Assembly: GCA_963970005.1 (NCBI GenBank)
Contig: CAXAMN010028905.1
Span: 179,178-243,177, forward strand
Source: Durusdinium trenchii
Taxonomy: Eukaryota > Sar > Dinophyceae > Suessiales > Symbiodiniaceae
Length of the DNA stretch: 64,000 bases
Reading direction: 5' to 3'
Part shown: piece by piece, positions 43,701 through 54,319 of the stretch
How the letters are laid out: each line of letters starts with the position of its first letter
Position numbering within the stretch: position 1 is the stretch's first letter
Translations under genes and position numbers: made by a program
Notes under the pieces: model-generated
Seen by the model: the letters and a program-made list of their open reading frames with translations, nothing else
What the model was told of the DNA's origin: nothing
Databases searched by the model: none

Positions 43701-44400
43701 CTGGAGCTGGATACTGGGGCTGGAATACTAGTTGAATACTAGTTGAATACTGTTGGATTTTTTTGTCCCGAGCTGGAGTTGCACTTTTTCCACAATTTCT
43801 TGCACTTTTTTTGCATTTTTCACTTTTGTGCACTTTGTGTGATTTTGCAAATGTTTGTCCCTCTTGTGCACGTTTTTGTCACTTCAGTGCACTTCTGTGT
43901 CACTTCTGTGCACTTCAAATGTTATTGGTGATTAAATTTGAGGGCACATCAGCTTTGTGCAGTTTTTTGTCAAAAAAGTGCACAAATAAGATTTAAACTG
44001 ATTTCAAACTGATTTGAGCTGATTTCTAACGGATTTTCAACTAAAAACCCATCGGTGCACCATCGTGACACCAAGACAGCCCTGCTGGGTGGCCCAGTTG
44101 TGCCTCTGGTCTCAAGATCAGCCTTCAAAAACTTGTTCTCCGCGCTCCGCGCGGAAGAGGAATAGTAATGATCAAAGTATGAATCAAATAAACCCTGAGC
44201 ATCGGCTATTAATTCTAATCAATAATAGTGGAAGTTTTTGAATTGATATTGATATTGATTCGAAATATTGAATATTTCAATAACATCAAAAAAGTGAAAA
44301 TTCAAAAATATATTGATTTTTGCAATTGATTTCCTAATTGAATGCCTGGGCTCAAGTGGAGTAGAGCTATGTGCAGACATCCCTTTTGACAAAGGGGGTG
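43701..44400. repeat. GTGCACTT-rich repeats and AT-rich sequence
   Basis: GAATACTAGTT occurs as a short tandem (43725-43755). GTGCACTT and CTTCTGTGTCACTT motifs recur at 43825-43920. CTGATTTCAAACTGATTTGA repeats at about 43995-44030. No supported gene. Confidence 0.6.
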
Positions 44401-44404
44401 TCAC

Positions 44405-44625
44405 GAAAGGAAAAGAAGAGAAAGAAGAAAAGGAAAAGGAAGAGGACAAGGACAAAAGGACAAAAAAAGTGAAAGAGAGGAAGGGGAAAAGGCAAAAAGA
44501 AAAGGAAAAGGAAGAGGAAAAGGAAGATGAAAAGGAAGAGGAAAAGGAAACGGAACAGGAAAAGGAAAGGAAGGAAGAGGACGAGGAAGAGGAAAAGGAC
44601 AAAAGAAAAGGAAAAGGAAACAGGC
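44405..44625. repeat. Polypurine tract (GGAAAAGGAAGA)n
   Basis: About 220 bp of nearly pure G/A in units such as GGAAAAGGAAGAGGA. It could form triplex or H-DNA. It lies just upstream of a small gene. Confidence 0.9.
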
Positions 44626-44835
44626 GCGCCTCGTGCGCAAGAGTAATGCCACGATGGTTTTCGATTTGAACAATGAACAGTGTGCCTTGATTTGGTGTCT
44701 GAGTATGAGTGCTGTTGGCAAAGTGCAGTTGTCTGATGATGACGACTCTGAAAGCTGCATTTCTAGAAAACTCATGTGACTCAATCTTAGCAGCCAAGTT
44801 GAGCGTTCCAACTTGTTCAATCAAACGCGCTGTTT

Positions 44836-45213
44836 ATGATGGAAGCCATGGCAATCACGATGGTGACATTTAGTGTGGCTTTTGCAATCACCATGGTGGT
44901 GATTCACTTCTTCAATTCCTGTTCCATCAACATCGTTTACAATGAGTGTTTATTTGATGAACCGAGTGCTGTTGGCAAAGTGCAGTTGTCTGATGATGAT
45001 GACTCTGACTCCTGCATTTCTTGGAATTCCGATGATTCCGATACGTCATCATCATCACATTGGGGCACTGAGTCAAACCCTGGCAATGAAAGACTCCGGT
45101 CCAGCTACGCGATGGTCTATCAATTGCGTGAGCTTCAAAAGATTGATAGAGAAGCCTTTCGCGTGTTCTTTCAAGTCAGTGAAGCAGTGAGTAATCATCG
45201 GAGTCGAAGCTGA
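44836..45213 (+). CDS. Small protein with a membrane segment and acidic Ser/Asp stretch
   Basis: 125 aa from the ATG at 44836. An N-terminal hydrophobic stretch (TFSVAFAITMVVIHFF) is followed by an acidic region (QLSDDDDSDSCISWNSDDSD) and a helical tail (YQLRELQKIDREAFRVFFQV). Part of its coding sequence (GTGCTGTTGGCAAAGTGCAG onward, about 45 bp) is duplicated about 256 bp upstream at 44708-44752. I do not recognise the family and it may be a fragment. Confidence 0.35.
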   Translation: MMEAMAITMVTFSVAFAITMVVIHFFNSCSINIVYNECLFDEPSAVGKVQLSDDDDSDSCISWNSDDSDTSSSSHWGTESNPGNERLRSSYAMVYQLRELQKIDREAFRVFFQVSEAVSNHRSRS

Positions 45214-45549
45214 AGGGCACTGCGCCAAACTCTTCATTTGGATGTCAAATTAGCAGACATGTTTTTGTGATGGAGACTGGGCACAAGTTCCATGTCTGCT
45301 TTGCTGAATTAATTCTGATTCAGGTTGTTCACAGTTGTTGGGCAAGTTGGCATTGAAAAAGGGTGTTTGCGACCTGTGATAGTCCTTGATAGCGCACTTC
45401 GTTCGTGCCAGCCAGGTGAATCATCGTGAAGATCAATAATGGACGACCATGACTTGTTTGATTGAGCTGAATGTCTTGCGACGTATTGTTCAACTTTAAC
45501 CTAGACTAAAATTGTGCCCTACTGCATGTTTGACTGAGTTTGACGTTGT

Positions 45550-45765
45550 TTGCAAGGGTTCCCTGCCAGCACAGTGCTCTTCAGCCAAAAACTGTCTAGA
45601 ATTTGACTAGATTCAATAATTATTATACAATCCCTGCCAGCGCAGTTAAAGTTTGACTACTTTCCACAAATAAATACTTTTCAATGCCTTGATTCAATCC
45701 TAGACTAGTTGCAAAAACCTTACTTTGTCACAACCCCTGCCAGCGCAGAGCTCTTCAGCCAAAAT
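45550..45765. repeat. CCCTGCCAGCGCAG repeats
   Basis: CCCTGCCAGC(G/A)CAG occurs three times (about 45560, 45630, 45746). GCTCTTCAGCCAAAA follows two of them. The spacings are about 70 and 115 bp. The flanks from 45214 to 47088 hold no gene I can support. Confidence 0.75.
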
Positions 45766-47088
45766 TCAAAACTTACTAAGCTAGTTAGTTCAAGAATTTT
45801 CAACGAGGCCAGGAGTGATTTATCGTTAAGGAACCGTTTGTACTTAGTACATATTTCGTTGTGTTTTGTAAGTTGACTTGTTGCTCGACTCGCCAACTTA
45901 TCGTAAAAGGCTATGTTGAACTTTCATTTTGTCTGCAAGTTCACTGCAGCTTCACTCGTGGCTTCACTCGTGGATGTACCCGTGAAAACACTTTTGGTTC
46001 ACTCATACTTTTACCCGTTGGTGAATTTTATTCAAAATCATGTCTAATCACTTTTGAATCATTTTTACTCTTATTTGAGAAATTCCTAATGATTTCAGAT
46101 CTTATTTGTGACAGTTTTATGCTTCAAACATGATTCAAAATGATCAAAGCAATTTCAAAACTGCAAAAAAAGGACTAGCCAGACTCGCCCTAAAGCCTCG
46201 CCCCCCGGACTCACCACTTTGATTTGGTGACAACATTTACCATGACAAGCAATTTCAATTTTGCTGTGGCCAAGAGAAGCCTGAAAAGTCATCAAATCAC
46301 ACCACCTGGGTGCGCTTGAGCCAAAACACTGCGGCGCGACCACCCCAAACCGCATAAAGAAAGAGAAGGAGACTCGGAGATCCGACAAAAATAGGATTTC
46401 TGGGTTTGTATTTTTTTGCAGTGTAGGGGACGGTGGTGACACCAGGGTTCCAGTCTGGTTGCAAACAACCTGGCAGTGGGCTCACATGTGGGCATTGGAA
46501 TGCGGGAGGTTTGGAAAGCAAAACCGCATTCCATTTCAACCGCTTAGGTTGCGTGAGTGTCGGGCTGGCTTTCGCAGCACTGAAGGTAGTGTGTTTCCAC
46601 CTTTTTCTGCTTGCTGTCAAGCAGGTTTCTCAGTGAAACTTCGAACCCAATTTGCCAACAGCAAAAATTACACCTCCTTGAACTGAAGGAACGCTGTCCA
46701 CTGACCTTTGCATGCTTTCACACGTAGCTCCAACAAAAACGGACCGTTATCACAAATAAATCGCCAACAAAGCCAAGCCGGCAGGTCCCAGTATGCCACC
46801 CAGAGAATTTCAGAGGAGGCGCTCGAAACTTTTAGCGAACAAATTTGTTGTGGCACCATGCGCGTAGGGAAACAAACTTTCATGGCCTGTTTTCAAAAAC
46901 AGGCGCCTGTTCTTAAAACATCACCCAAATCAAGCGCACACCTCCGGCCGCCGAGTGAAGAAGCACGGACTGCTTTGCAGTCACCACAAGTGGCCCACTC
47001 ATGGCCAAGCGTGGCCTTAGAAAAGCAATGCTTGCGAGGCAGGCTTTCTGCATCTCTGATCAAAGCTTTGTGAAAATCCAATCAGCTC

Positions 47089-47325
47089 GCCAACCACCAA
47101 ACAATCAAGATAGACTTGTTTCCTAAACACGCAAAAAAAAATCCCAACTGCATCATCTCAGCAAACTTCGTGTAGAAAGCAGGAGATTCCCTCCCAAACA
47201 AACTCTTTGCATGCTGATGCTGAGGGGTCTCTTCCATCACAACTTCAACGAACCTTTCTCGTCTTGGTTTGTTGCCCACGAACTTGTACAATACTTTGAA
47301 GCGCTCAACAAACTCATCAAACCAC
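47089..47325 (-). CDS. Exon-like segment of unknown gene
   Basis: On the minus strand an acceptor-like CCGCAGCTAG (about 47326-47335) opens a frame WFDEFVERFKVLYKFVGNKP and VEVVMEETPQHQHAKSLFGR and ESPAFYTKFAEM. Composition is protein-like and the frame is open for about 78 codons. No family is recognised and no neighbouring exon is convincing. It may be a remnant. Confidence 0.3.
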
Positions 47326-47654
47326 TAGCTGCGGCGTTGCGTATAGCATGGCAAATCCCAGGGATGACAAATGAGGCTGGCATCAACGGCTTGGCTTCAT
47401 GGCCTTAAAGATAGCAACGCGATCTTCAAAATAATCAACATCTGTGTTTGCAACTGGTTCCACCCTTGCTGGGCGCTACTTCCAGTGTGTTTGGAAGCTT
47501 GGCAGGCCACTTTCCACACCCATGTCACTGCACCAACTGACATGACTGGCAAAGGCATCCTGGAGTTCCTCTAGGCCCTCGGATTCCAACAATGTAGTGT
47601 ACACAGTGAACCACCCCGATGTAGGCTGAGACAGGGTTGGATCACTTTCAGGCA

Positions 47655-48073
47655 TCACAGCATCACATTGTTCTCCTCCTCTTGTACTCGATCTTGTTCC
47701 ATGGGTGTTGGCCGCTCGTCCTCACTCTCCGGCTCTCTCACTTGTAGGTCACCAGCCCTTACGGTAATGACCTCTCCAGTTGAATCGAGGCGAACTTGTA
47801 CCATATCATCTGGTCCATAGTCACTTCCTTCATCTGGTCCATCACTCATGGCGTCGTCCTCGACATTTGGCGAAGAGCTCTGATCTGTCCATCCAGCCTT
47901 CTCATGTCAAACTCCTTGTTGGACTTTTGGACGTAGTCCCAATGCTTCCAATCATCCTCGCCAACTTCCTCCTGCGCCCGCTGGACATACTTTTTCAATT
48001 GGTCTAACCCTTCTTGAGCTTCATGGCCGTAAGCCCCAATCATCACGCCGTCTACTTTGGTGTCATCAATCAC
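47655..48073 (-). pseudogene. Copia polyprotein C-terminal tail
   Basis: Minus-strand frames IDDTKVDGVMIGAYGHEAQE and YVQRAQEEVGEDDWKHWDYV, then SDGPDEGSDYGPDDMVQVRL and an acidic end. Charged, helical and soluble. It continues the RNase H/membrane protein after a frame break. Function unknown. Confidence 0.4.
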
Positions 48074-48082
48074 GCTCTGGCT

Positions 48083-48781
48083 TCATCCAGAGCTTGTACA
48101 GCAGATCAAAATTCCAACCACCATCAGCAGGAATACGATGAAGCTCCACGCCCACCAGATGCCATAGGTCACTGGTGTCCCAACGTTCACTTCCATTCGT
48201 TCCCCAGCCACGTGCTCAAGGCCTTCCAGCAACAAGATGCGGTTCAGCAACTTTGCAAGCCTCTGGATTTTGCACCTGCTGATGCTCATCTCTTCTCGAT
48301 GCTGCTGTTCTTCTTGGCCAATTCCCTCACCACCATCACCGTTGTAAATCTGGCGCCAGTGTAGGATGAGATTCACTCGTGCCTTGGACAATGGTTTTGT
48401 TCCCAAGTCTGCAACGTTGGCCACTGGTCCAACAGCTTTGACATCAAAGTCACCTTGGGCTATAGCGCCAATGCGCCAATGAAACTTTCCGCCAATGCGC
48501 CGTAGCTTCCCTGGGCCTTTCCGGTGACATAGGTGAAGAGCTGCTGAATTGTCCACCAGGCAGTAGTGGGCGATCTCCTCCTCAACCAGGAACTCAAGGC
48601 ACCTTCGTAGATAGATGCCATCTGCTGCTCCACTGACCAGTGCTTCAATAGAGACTGACTTCTGCCCACGAGAACTTCCGACCACCGCATCTCCATTGAG
48701 CATGTGAATTGCTGCTGAAGTGGATCGGCGATGTTGCTTGCAAATGGGCTCCTGACCAATCACTGTCAGTGAACGTCTCAA
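48083..48781 (-). pseudogene. Copia RNase H and C-terminal membrane segment
   Basis: One open frame of 232 codons: RRSTSAAIHMLNGDAVVGSS, a Glu/Ala region (VSIEALVSGAADGIYLRRCL), HYCLVDNSAALHLCHRKGPG, FHWRIGAIAQGDFDVKAVGP and NVADLGTKPLSKARV. These are the RNase H blocks that degrade the RNA of RNA-DNA hybrids. It ends with a transmembrane helix (GIWWAWSFIVFLLMVVGILI). The usual SxxEAE is altered (SIEALV), another sign of decay. Confidence 0.7.
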
Positions 48782-49830
48782 GTCTCAAGCAGCCATCTCG
48801 ATGTTGTACTCCTTGTTGAACGCCCACGACCTGGATCTGGGTATGGCAGCATACTGTACTGTCCCATCGCGCCCTTCAAGCAGCCCACTAGCTTTCCTAA
48901 CTTCTTCAAGCTTCCTGTCGTGGGACATGCCATAGACGACGCTAACTCCTTGATAGCAAAGGACACATCCAGGCGCTCCTGGGACAAGTAGATGCCGCAT
49001 CCCACCAACGATCGATACATGCTGGTCAACTCTCCGCCCAACATTGCTGTACCGTTGGGTTCCAACATCTCTGGGCCACACGGCAGCTCCTGGATCTTTG
49101 CGCGTCCCATGTTGGCTTCATACTGCTCCACCATACTTTCAGCATATTTGCCAGCAAGTATCTTGAGGCCCTCATCCACTTGCTCATAGGTCCTCCTGAG
49201 GAAGGTGAAGGTTGTGCCCTTACCAACCATATGCTGCTCACTCTTGCGGATGTCTGGCAGGAAGGTCTGCTCCACGTAGTCCTTGCTTCCTAGGTAAAGC
49301 ACAATCATATGGTCATCTTTCTTTTCGAGAAGTGGAAGCCCTTGCTCTTCAACCAATCCGTGAAGTAGTCGAACTAAGCCAATGCGCCGCCCAGCCGCTG
49401 CCCAGGAAGGTTTCGCTTCACCTCGTAGTGGCTGCGCGCCGTCTGCGCTTTAGCGGGCCCCTTCTGAGGTACTTGGAGGAAAGCATCATTCACATCCATG
49501 GAACCCAGCAATATTGGTCACCACCATCTTGTCCTTCCAACTTCTTCATGAGGTAGATGATGGGGAGCAAGCGCAAAGTTTGGCCTCCAGCTGCAGGGCT
49601 ATGCGCATCATCTCTTCGATCCACTGCGTATTCACGCGCCACCAATCTCGACCGCCTGAGGAACTATTTGGGCGAGCCTGGAAGGTCAGTGCGTGGTTTC
49701 ACCCTCCAATCTCTCACAAATCTGGTGGTCAGCTTCTTGAATCTAACCTTCTCTCCATCCATGGCCTCAAGGACTCCCATGTTCAAGAGCCGTTGTTCTT
49801 CCACCTCATCTGCTAGCTCATCGACCCAAG
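48780..49830 (-). pseudogene. Copia reverse transcriptase with lost catalytic motif
   Basis: The 5' part in shifting frames has RLLNMGVL, KKLTTRFVRDWRVKPR, SRLVAREYAVDRRDD and LRLLPIIYLMKKLEGQ (about 49800-49550). The 3' part (49356-48778) has MIVLYLGSKDYVEQTFLPDI where copia reverse transcriptases carry YVDD; here it is YLGS, so the catalytic Asp pair is missing. TSMYRSLVGCGIYLSQERLD and VSFAIKELASSMACPT follow, the usual link to RNase H. Confidence 0.7.
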
Positions 49831-49867
49831 CTGGTGGATCTGGCGGGACTCGATCAAGTGGCGCTGG

Positions 49868-50371
49868 TCACCGCAATGCCTGTGGGATTGTCACCGCCGA
49901 GGGACTTTCTTCCTCTTCCTCATCCCATGCTAGGAACTCCTCCTTGCCGAAGAACTGATCCATGTGGTAGTAGGTATCACTTCCCACTCCTGTTGACTGG
50001 ACTCTCCTCTCCACCTGTGGGATCTCATCTTCCATCCTCAAGCGCTTGGGCTCTGGATGTTCTCCTTCACTTCCATGAACGGGCTTTGAGGGTGTGAGCT
50101 TCACTCTCTTGGAATCTCCTTCAGTATCAACTGTATTCAAGCCGATTTTCTGTGGGGAACTCCTTGGTGTAGCCATAGGTGCTGAAGGACCTGTTTGATT
50201 ACGAGTCTCATCCTTGGTATCGGCATCCGGAACCTTGACAGCAGGAATTATGACGCGTTCCTCTACATAGTCTTGTCTCTTTTCCTCTGCAAGCTTCTGC
50301 TCTTCACTCAGCACCTTTGGTACCTCCGGCTTCTTCTCGTCGACGTCTACCAGGTCTTTCGCTTCCTCCAA
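49868..50371 (-). pseudogene. Acidic linker between integrase and reverse transcriptase
   Basis: One open minus-strand frame of 167 codons, rich in Glu, Asp, Lys and Pro (EKKPEVPKVLSEEQKLAEEK; EGEHPEPKRLRMEDEIPQVE) and ending in an acidic run (AWDEEEEESPSAVTI). Such low-complexity spacers precede the reverse transcriptase in these elements. It has no catalytic role. Confidence 0.55.
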
Positions 50372-50462
50372 TTTCCCGGCGTAGGACCTTGAGAAGGCAA
50401 TGATCTCCTGGCATCGTCATCGTTGGCTGCAAATCCGGGGAAGACAGTCCAAGGAGTGGTCC

Positions 50463-51529
50463 TCAAACCATAGATGCCACTCTGTTCGAGGGGACGATCC
50501 TGCCACCGAGTTGAAAATCCCAAGAGTATCCTGTGAAGCCCTGATAGCAAGCCAGGTACCGTGCGCAGGCATCTGCAACTCTCCTCAATGACCGGCTGAG
50601 AAACACTCGATTGCCATCATCAATGACCCAAGCGTCCTGCATCTCGGTCTTAGCCAAGCAAATCACCACTTTCCACTTTGGATCGGCTGTGAAGCCTTGC
50701 TTCTGCTTGGAGTAGGCAAAGACCACTTCTCCAAATGGGCACATCTTATCATTTTGTCATACAGCTTTGTGGCGCGCATAGTTGTCTTCAATCCCATAGC
50801 CGTCCTTGAAGAGACCAGAAGACGCGCAATCTGCCTGGCTGTGGGCTCATTGTCAAAGTAATACTGTACTGCTTCATGTCTTGCGAGAGCTCATGCGTGA
50901 AATCAGTTCGTCTGGTTCTTGGATTTGAGGGGTAATCCCAGAATGGAGCCTGTTTCTGAGCATACTGCTACCATCCACAAAGCACCACTCTCATCATCTT
51001 GAACAGTACTCCTTCTTGGGCTTCATCTTCTTCTCCTTCACCCAATGCCCCGTAACCTCCTTCCTGCCTTCACCTTGCAGAAGTCGAGCGAGATAGTGGG
51101 GCATCCTTGGTCATGAGATTTACCGCTTCACCGGCGCTGATCGGGCTTGGCTCTGTGCTTGATGCAGGCTGGGCACCATGGAGCATAGGGTACATGGGTG
51201 AGCTCATGAGCCTTTCGCTCAGCCTCTGTTGGAACTTTGGCCGAAACCTGCCCCACTGGAATCCTCTGGTTCATGGCGTTGCCTCTGGCAACCAGATCTT
51301 TTGCCATCAGCAGGCATTTACTTCTTCCACCACTCTGGCCGATCTGGTAGAAAGCGCAAGCTGCTCTTAAGCTCCTCAATGGACTATCCATCGTCAGCGG
51401 CACTTCATTCACCCGGATCTCTTCAGGGAGAGCAACACCAACCTCACAGCGTACCATTTGATCCTCCAGGTCACGTCCTTGATCTGGTACTTCTCCTGCT
51501 GGGACTTCTGCTCCACCAACTTCCTCCAT
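50463..51529 (-). pseudogene. Copia integrase region
   Basis: The N-terminal zinc-binding part reads HELTHVPYAPWCPACIKHRA (about 51218-51155), a His/Cys arrangement typical of dinoflagellate copia integrases. The core follows in other frames (DDESGALWMVAVCSETGSIL, about 50995-50935). The C-terminal part has PFGEVVFAYSKQKQGF, KTEMQDAWVIDDGNRVFLSR and SLRRVADACARYLACYQG (50744-50463). The gene would insert element cDNA into the genome. Several stops make it inactive. Confidence 0.65.
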
Positions 51530-51899
51530 ATCCGATCATCCTGGGCTTGAGGAATGGCCAACTCCTCCATGGCTGGCCGTGGACCCAACTGGACTGCATT
51601 GTCAATCTCAAAGCCAAACACCTCTGGAACTGTTCCTCCTTGGGCCATCAAAGATCATCACCTTACTAAGGCCGACATCTCTCAGTTCTTCGAACTCGTC
51701 CTCCTGCTCATTGAACCCATCAATAGGCTCAGCCATCTCCACCAACTCCCAGCTTCCTTGACGTTCCACTAAGGTGGATCTGCAAACTCCATCTCCTTGA
51801 TCACGGAAGCCAGGAATGAACTGCGGGCTTTGGAACTGTACTAATCGACCAGCCGCTCCTCATCAAGCGGCCAAATGATAAAATTGGCTGACTGACCAT

Positions 51900-52075
51900 G
51901 TCGCTGAATGTGACCTCACACATAACTCCTGATCTTCTTGCCCGGTGCAACTTGCAAATGGGGTGCCTCCTGCAGCACTTGGTCGTTGCCCGTGCCCTTC
52001 ATGAACTTGCCAGGAAAAATCGAAGCATCAGCACCGGAGTCAACGATCAGCTTGAAGGACTGTAGCTCCTGGTCC
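51900..52075 (-). pseudogene. Copia aspartic protease
   Basis: Minus-strand reading FKLIVDSGADASIFPGKFMK contains the D-S-G-A-D active-site loop of retroviral-type aspartic proteases. It continues APHLQVAPGKKIRSYV and then hits a stop. Position between Gag and integrase is as expected. Only about 45 codons are recognisable. Confidence 0.65.
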
Positions 52076-52197
52076 TGCTCATCTCCATAAAGCTCTCCAC
52101 TCTCCTCCTCATTGTCGGTCCCGACGATGGTGTTGACCGTGTAGCCATCATACTCACCCTCGTCATCTGAGGCAGTGTTAAAAAAATTTAACCTCGC

Positions 52198-53320
52198 TCA
52201 CCATACCAATTGCACCAGCTTAACCCGCCTGATGTTCTTGGCGGCTGTACTCGATTCACCACCTCCTCCACTCGTAGCGCCCATCGTCAAGGTGGTCGAA
52301 GGTGATGTCGCTGGAGCCTCCACCTGTCGAACCCTCCAGCAGTCACGCGCCATGTGTCCTGGCCTGCCGCAGGTCCAACAAACCTCACCGGAGTTCTTGC
52401 CCTTGCCACCCTTGCCGAATTTGCCACCACCTTCCATCTTTTCCACTGGGCTTGCCTCCTTTGCCTTTGCCCTTGGACTTATCATCTTCGCCCTTCGACT
52501 TGCCCTTTGGTGTCTTTGGACTTGCCTTTGCCCTTCTTGCCATTTCCCTTGATGCGGTCGATCTCCATAGGCATCATGCCATTTGGATCAGATGTAATTA
52601 GGCTCATTCCTGAGAACGTCAGCGCCTGACTCATTCCATTTCGTCGTTGCCGCATCGAGAAGGCGATGATGGCCTCTCTAATCTTGCTGTACGAGCTGCC
52701 TTCGTTCAGTGTCAAGTTCAGGTGCGTCTTCATCTGGCCGGACACTGCTCGAAGGAGAACGGCCGACTTCATATCCTGGGACAGCTTTCCTCCAAGGTGC
52801 TCGCGCAGTGCTCCTCCAGCTTCAGGATCTGGGGCAACAAAGAGTTTTTCATGTTGAAGCTGGGGTCGGACATGATGCCCTGCAGGAGATTCATCGTCCT
52901 GTTCCTTGCTTGGGGTTGACAGTTCATCAACAACTGTCTCAGAGCCTCCATCCCTTTGAACTTCTCCACATTCTTGATGACTCCTGTCAACCGGCCCTGG
53001 ACTAAGGTCCCAAGCAGGCTGTACAAAAACCTGTTCAATGCAGCAGCTCCCAGTCACCGAGGGCTCAGATTCGCCTCCAACTCGTCCTGGAAGGCGCAGT
53101 CAACCACCACCAGGTACTTCTTGACCGTCCAGTACCACACCGAAGCGAGGATTGAAGGAACTGGGCCTTGGGATCAGCTTGGCGAGGTCTTTCTTCAGGA
53201 CTCGACCCTCCTGCAGCTCCTCCTCCACTGCCACTCGCCGCGCCTGCTTGAGCAGCTTGCGCTGCAGCTGTGGCTGCTGCTGTCACCGCCTGGGCCAGTC
53301 ATCTCTGACTGATCCATCGC
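52198..53320 (-). pseudogene. Copia Gag with CCHC zinc knuckle
   Basis: Minus strand, several frames: AFQDELEANLSP (about 53080), KGMEALRQLLMNCQPQARNR (about 52950), MNLLQGIMSDPSFNMKNSLL, LSQDMKSAVLLRAVSGQMKT then HLNLTLNEGSSYSKIREAII (about 52775-52670), a basic Gly/Lys region (KGNGKKGKGKSKDTKG), and CWTCGRPGHMARDC (about 52340-52382). The last is a C-x2-C-x4-H-x4-C knuckle that would bind RNA. This is the capsid-nucleocapsid order of copia Gag. At least three frame breaks. Confidence 0.7.
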
Positions 53321-53755
53321 GCCCTCTAGCTCGGCCAAAACCTCCTCGATCAAGAGCAAGTAGTGTGCTCTGGCTGCCGAAGATCTCCTTCGCGTAATCT
53401 CAAGCACTGACTGCGAGCAAAATGCTACACCGGTTGTAAGGGTCGAACTTACCCAAAGGTTAAAAATCCCGGAGCGCCAACACAACTGCGTCGGCCTTCT
53501 CAGCTCCGCTACCCGAGGTTTTCTGGATCCGAAAGGCCTCAACATGTTTCTATACATGCTATGAAGTGAGTGCGGTGCAGATACGCACCGTCCCCCCACG
53601 GGCGCCGGTTGGCGAAGCCTGTCAGTTTCATTTTACAGCGTTCAGTTGAATTGGATCCACTCCGCGGTGACTCACATATTGCCATACCTGGGTCTTCATA
53701 AGTATGCATTTTTTCCGCCTTTTCAATCAAAACTGCTTTTTCAAGCAAACGCCAA

Positions 53756-54319
53756 CTATTTTGTACTGATGCACTTTTTGCATTGACATGTTTTCGATGG
53801 TATGTCAAGGTTTTGAAACGGCGACTTTCCCCGACCAAACGGCGACTTTTGCCAACTGCTAGTTTGGTAACCTCTGTAAAAACATCGAAACGGCGTTTGA
53901 CGGCAAACGACTGAAATTTGTGCTGTTTCGCCAAACGGCAGAAAAAACACACCCGTGGAAGGTCCAGGTATGGTAAGGTCCAAAACGCTCACAGTGTCGG
54001 GCACGCTTCCCAATTTGATCCCGTGAGTTGAACGACCCTTTTCGCTACTTCGTTCAACTGACGCCCTTAAGGCTTTTTCAGCGCAAGTGCTCTTGGATGG
54101 CCGGGCGTGAAGACAAGAAAAGCAACGCTTTCTACAAGAAACACTGTTGCCACTTTTATCTGTTGTGGGGGACCACGCGCCATATATCTTCCGTGCTACC
54201 ATTGTGTTGAAGCTTTTACACGTGCTTTGCCCGTCTGACACGCAAAATTCCAAGACGCCACTGACAGCACTGTGCTCTTTCGCCGTCAGTGCGTCGCAAG
54301 CAACCTCCGACTCGGCACC
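53756..54319. other. Stretch without a supported gene
   Basis: ACGGCGACTTT occurs twice (about 53817-53850). No frame with recognisable features. Confidence 0.4.

Larger units (their letters stand above)
47640..53320 (-). mobile_element. Nearly full-length Ty1/copia retrotransposon (element C), degenerate
   Basis: On the minus strand all expected domains occur in copia order: Gag with zinc knuckle, protease, integrase, reverse transcriptase, RNase H, then a membrane tail. Stops and frameshifts lie between nearly every pair. I could not identify the LTRs or a primer-binding site. A perfect tRNA-like T-arm (stem GTAAG/CTTAC) lies at about 53436-53455, just before Gag. Confidence 0.75.

Noticed and set aside
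53425-53490. tRNA-like sequence on the minus strand (T-arm GTAAG-TTCGACC-CTTAC)
   Set aside because: The T-arm is perfect, but acceptor, D and anticodon stems do not pair. At most a relic or part of the retroelement leader; not called as a tRNA.
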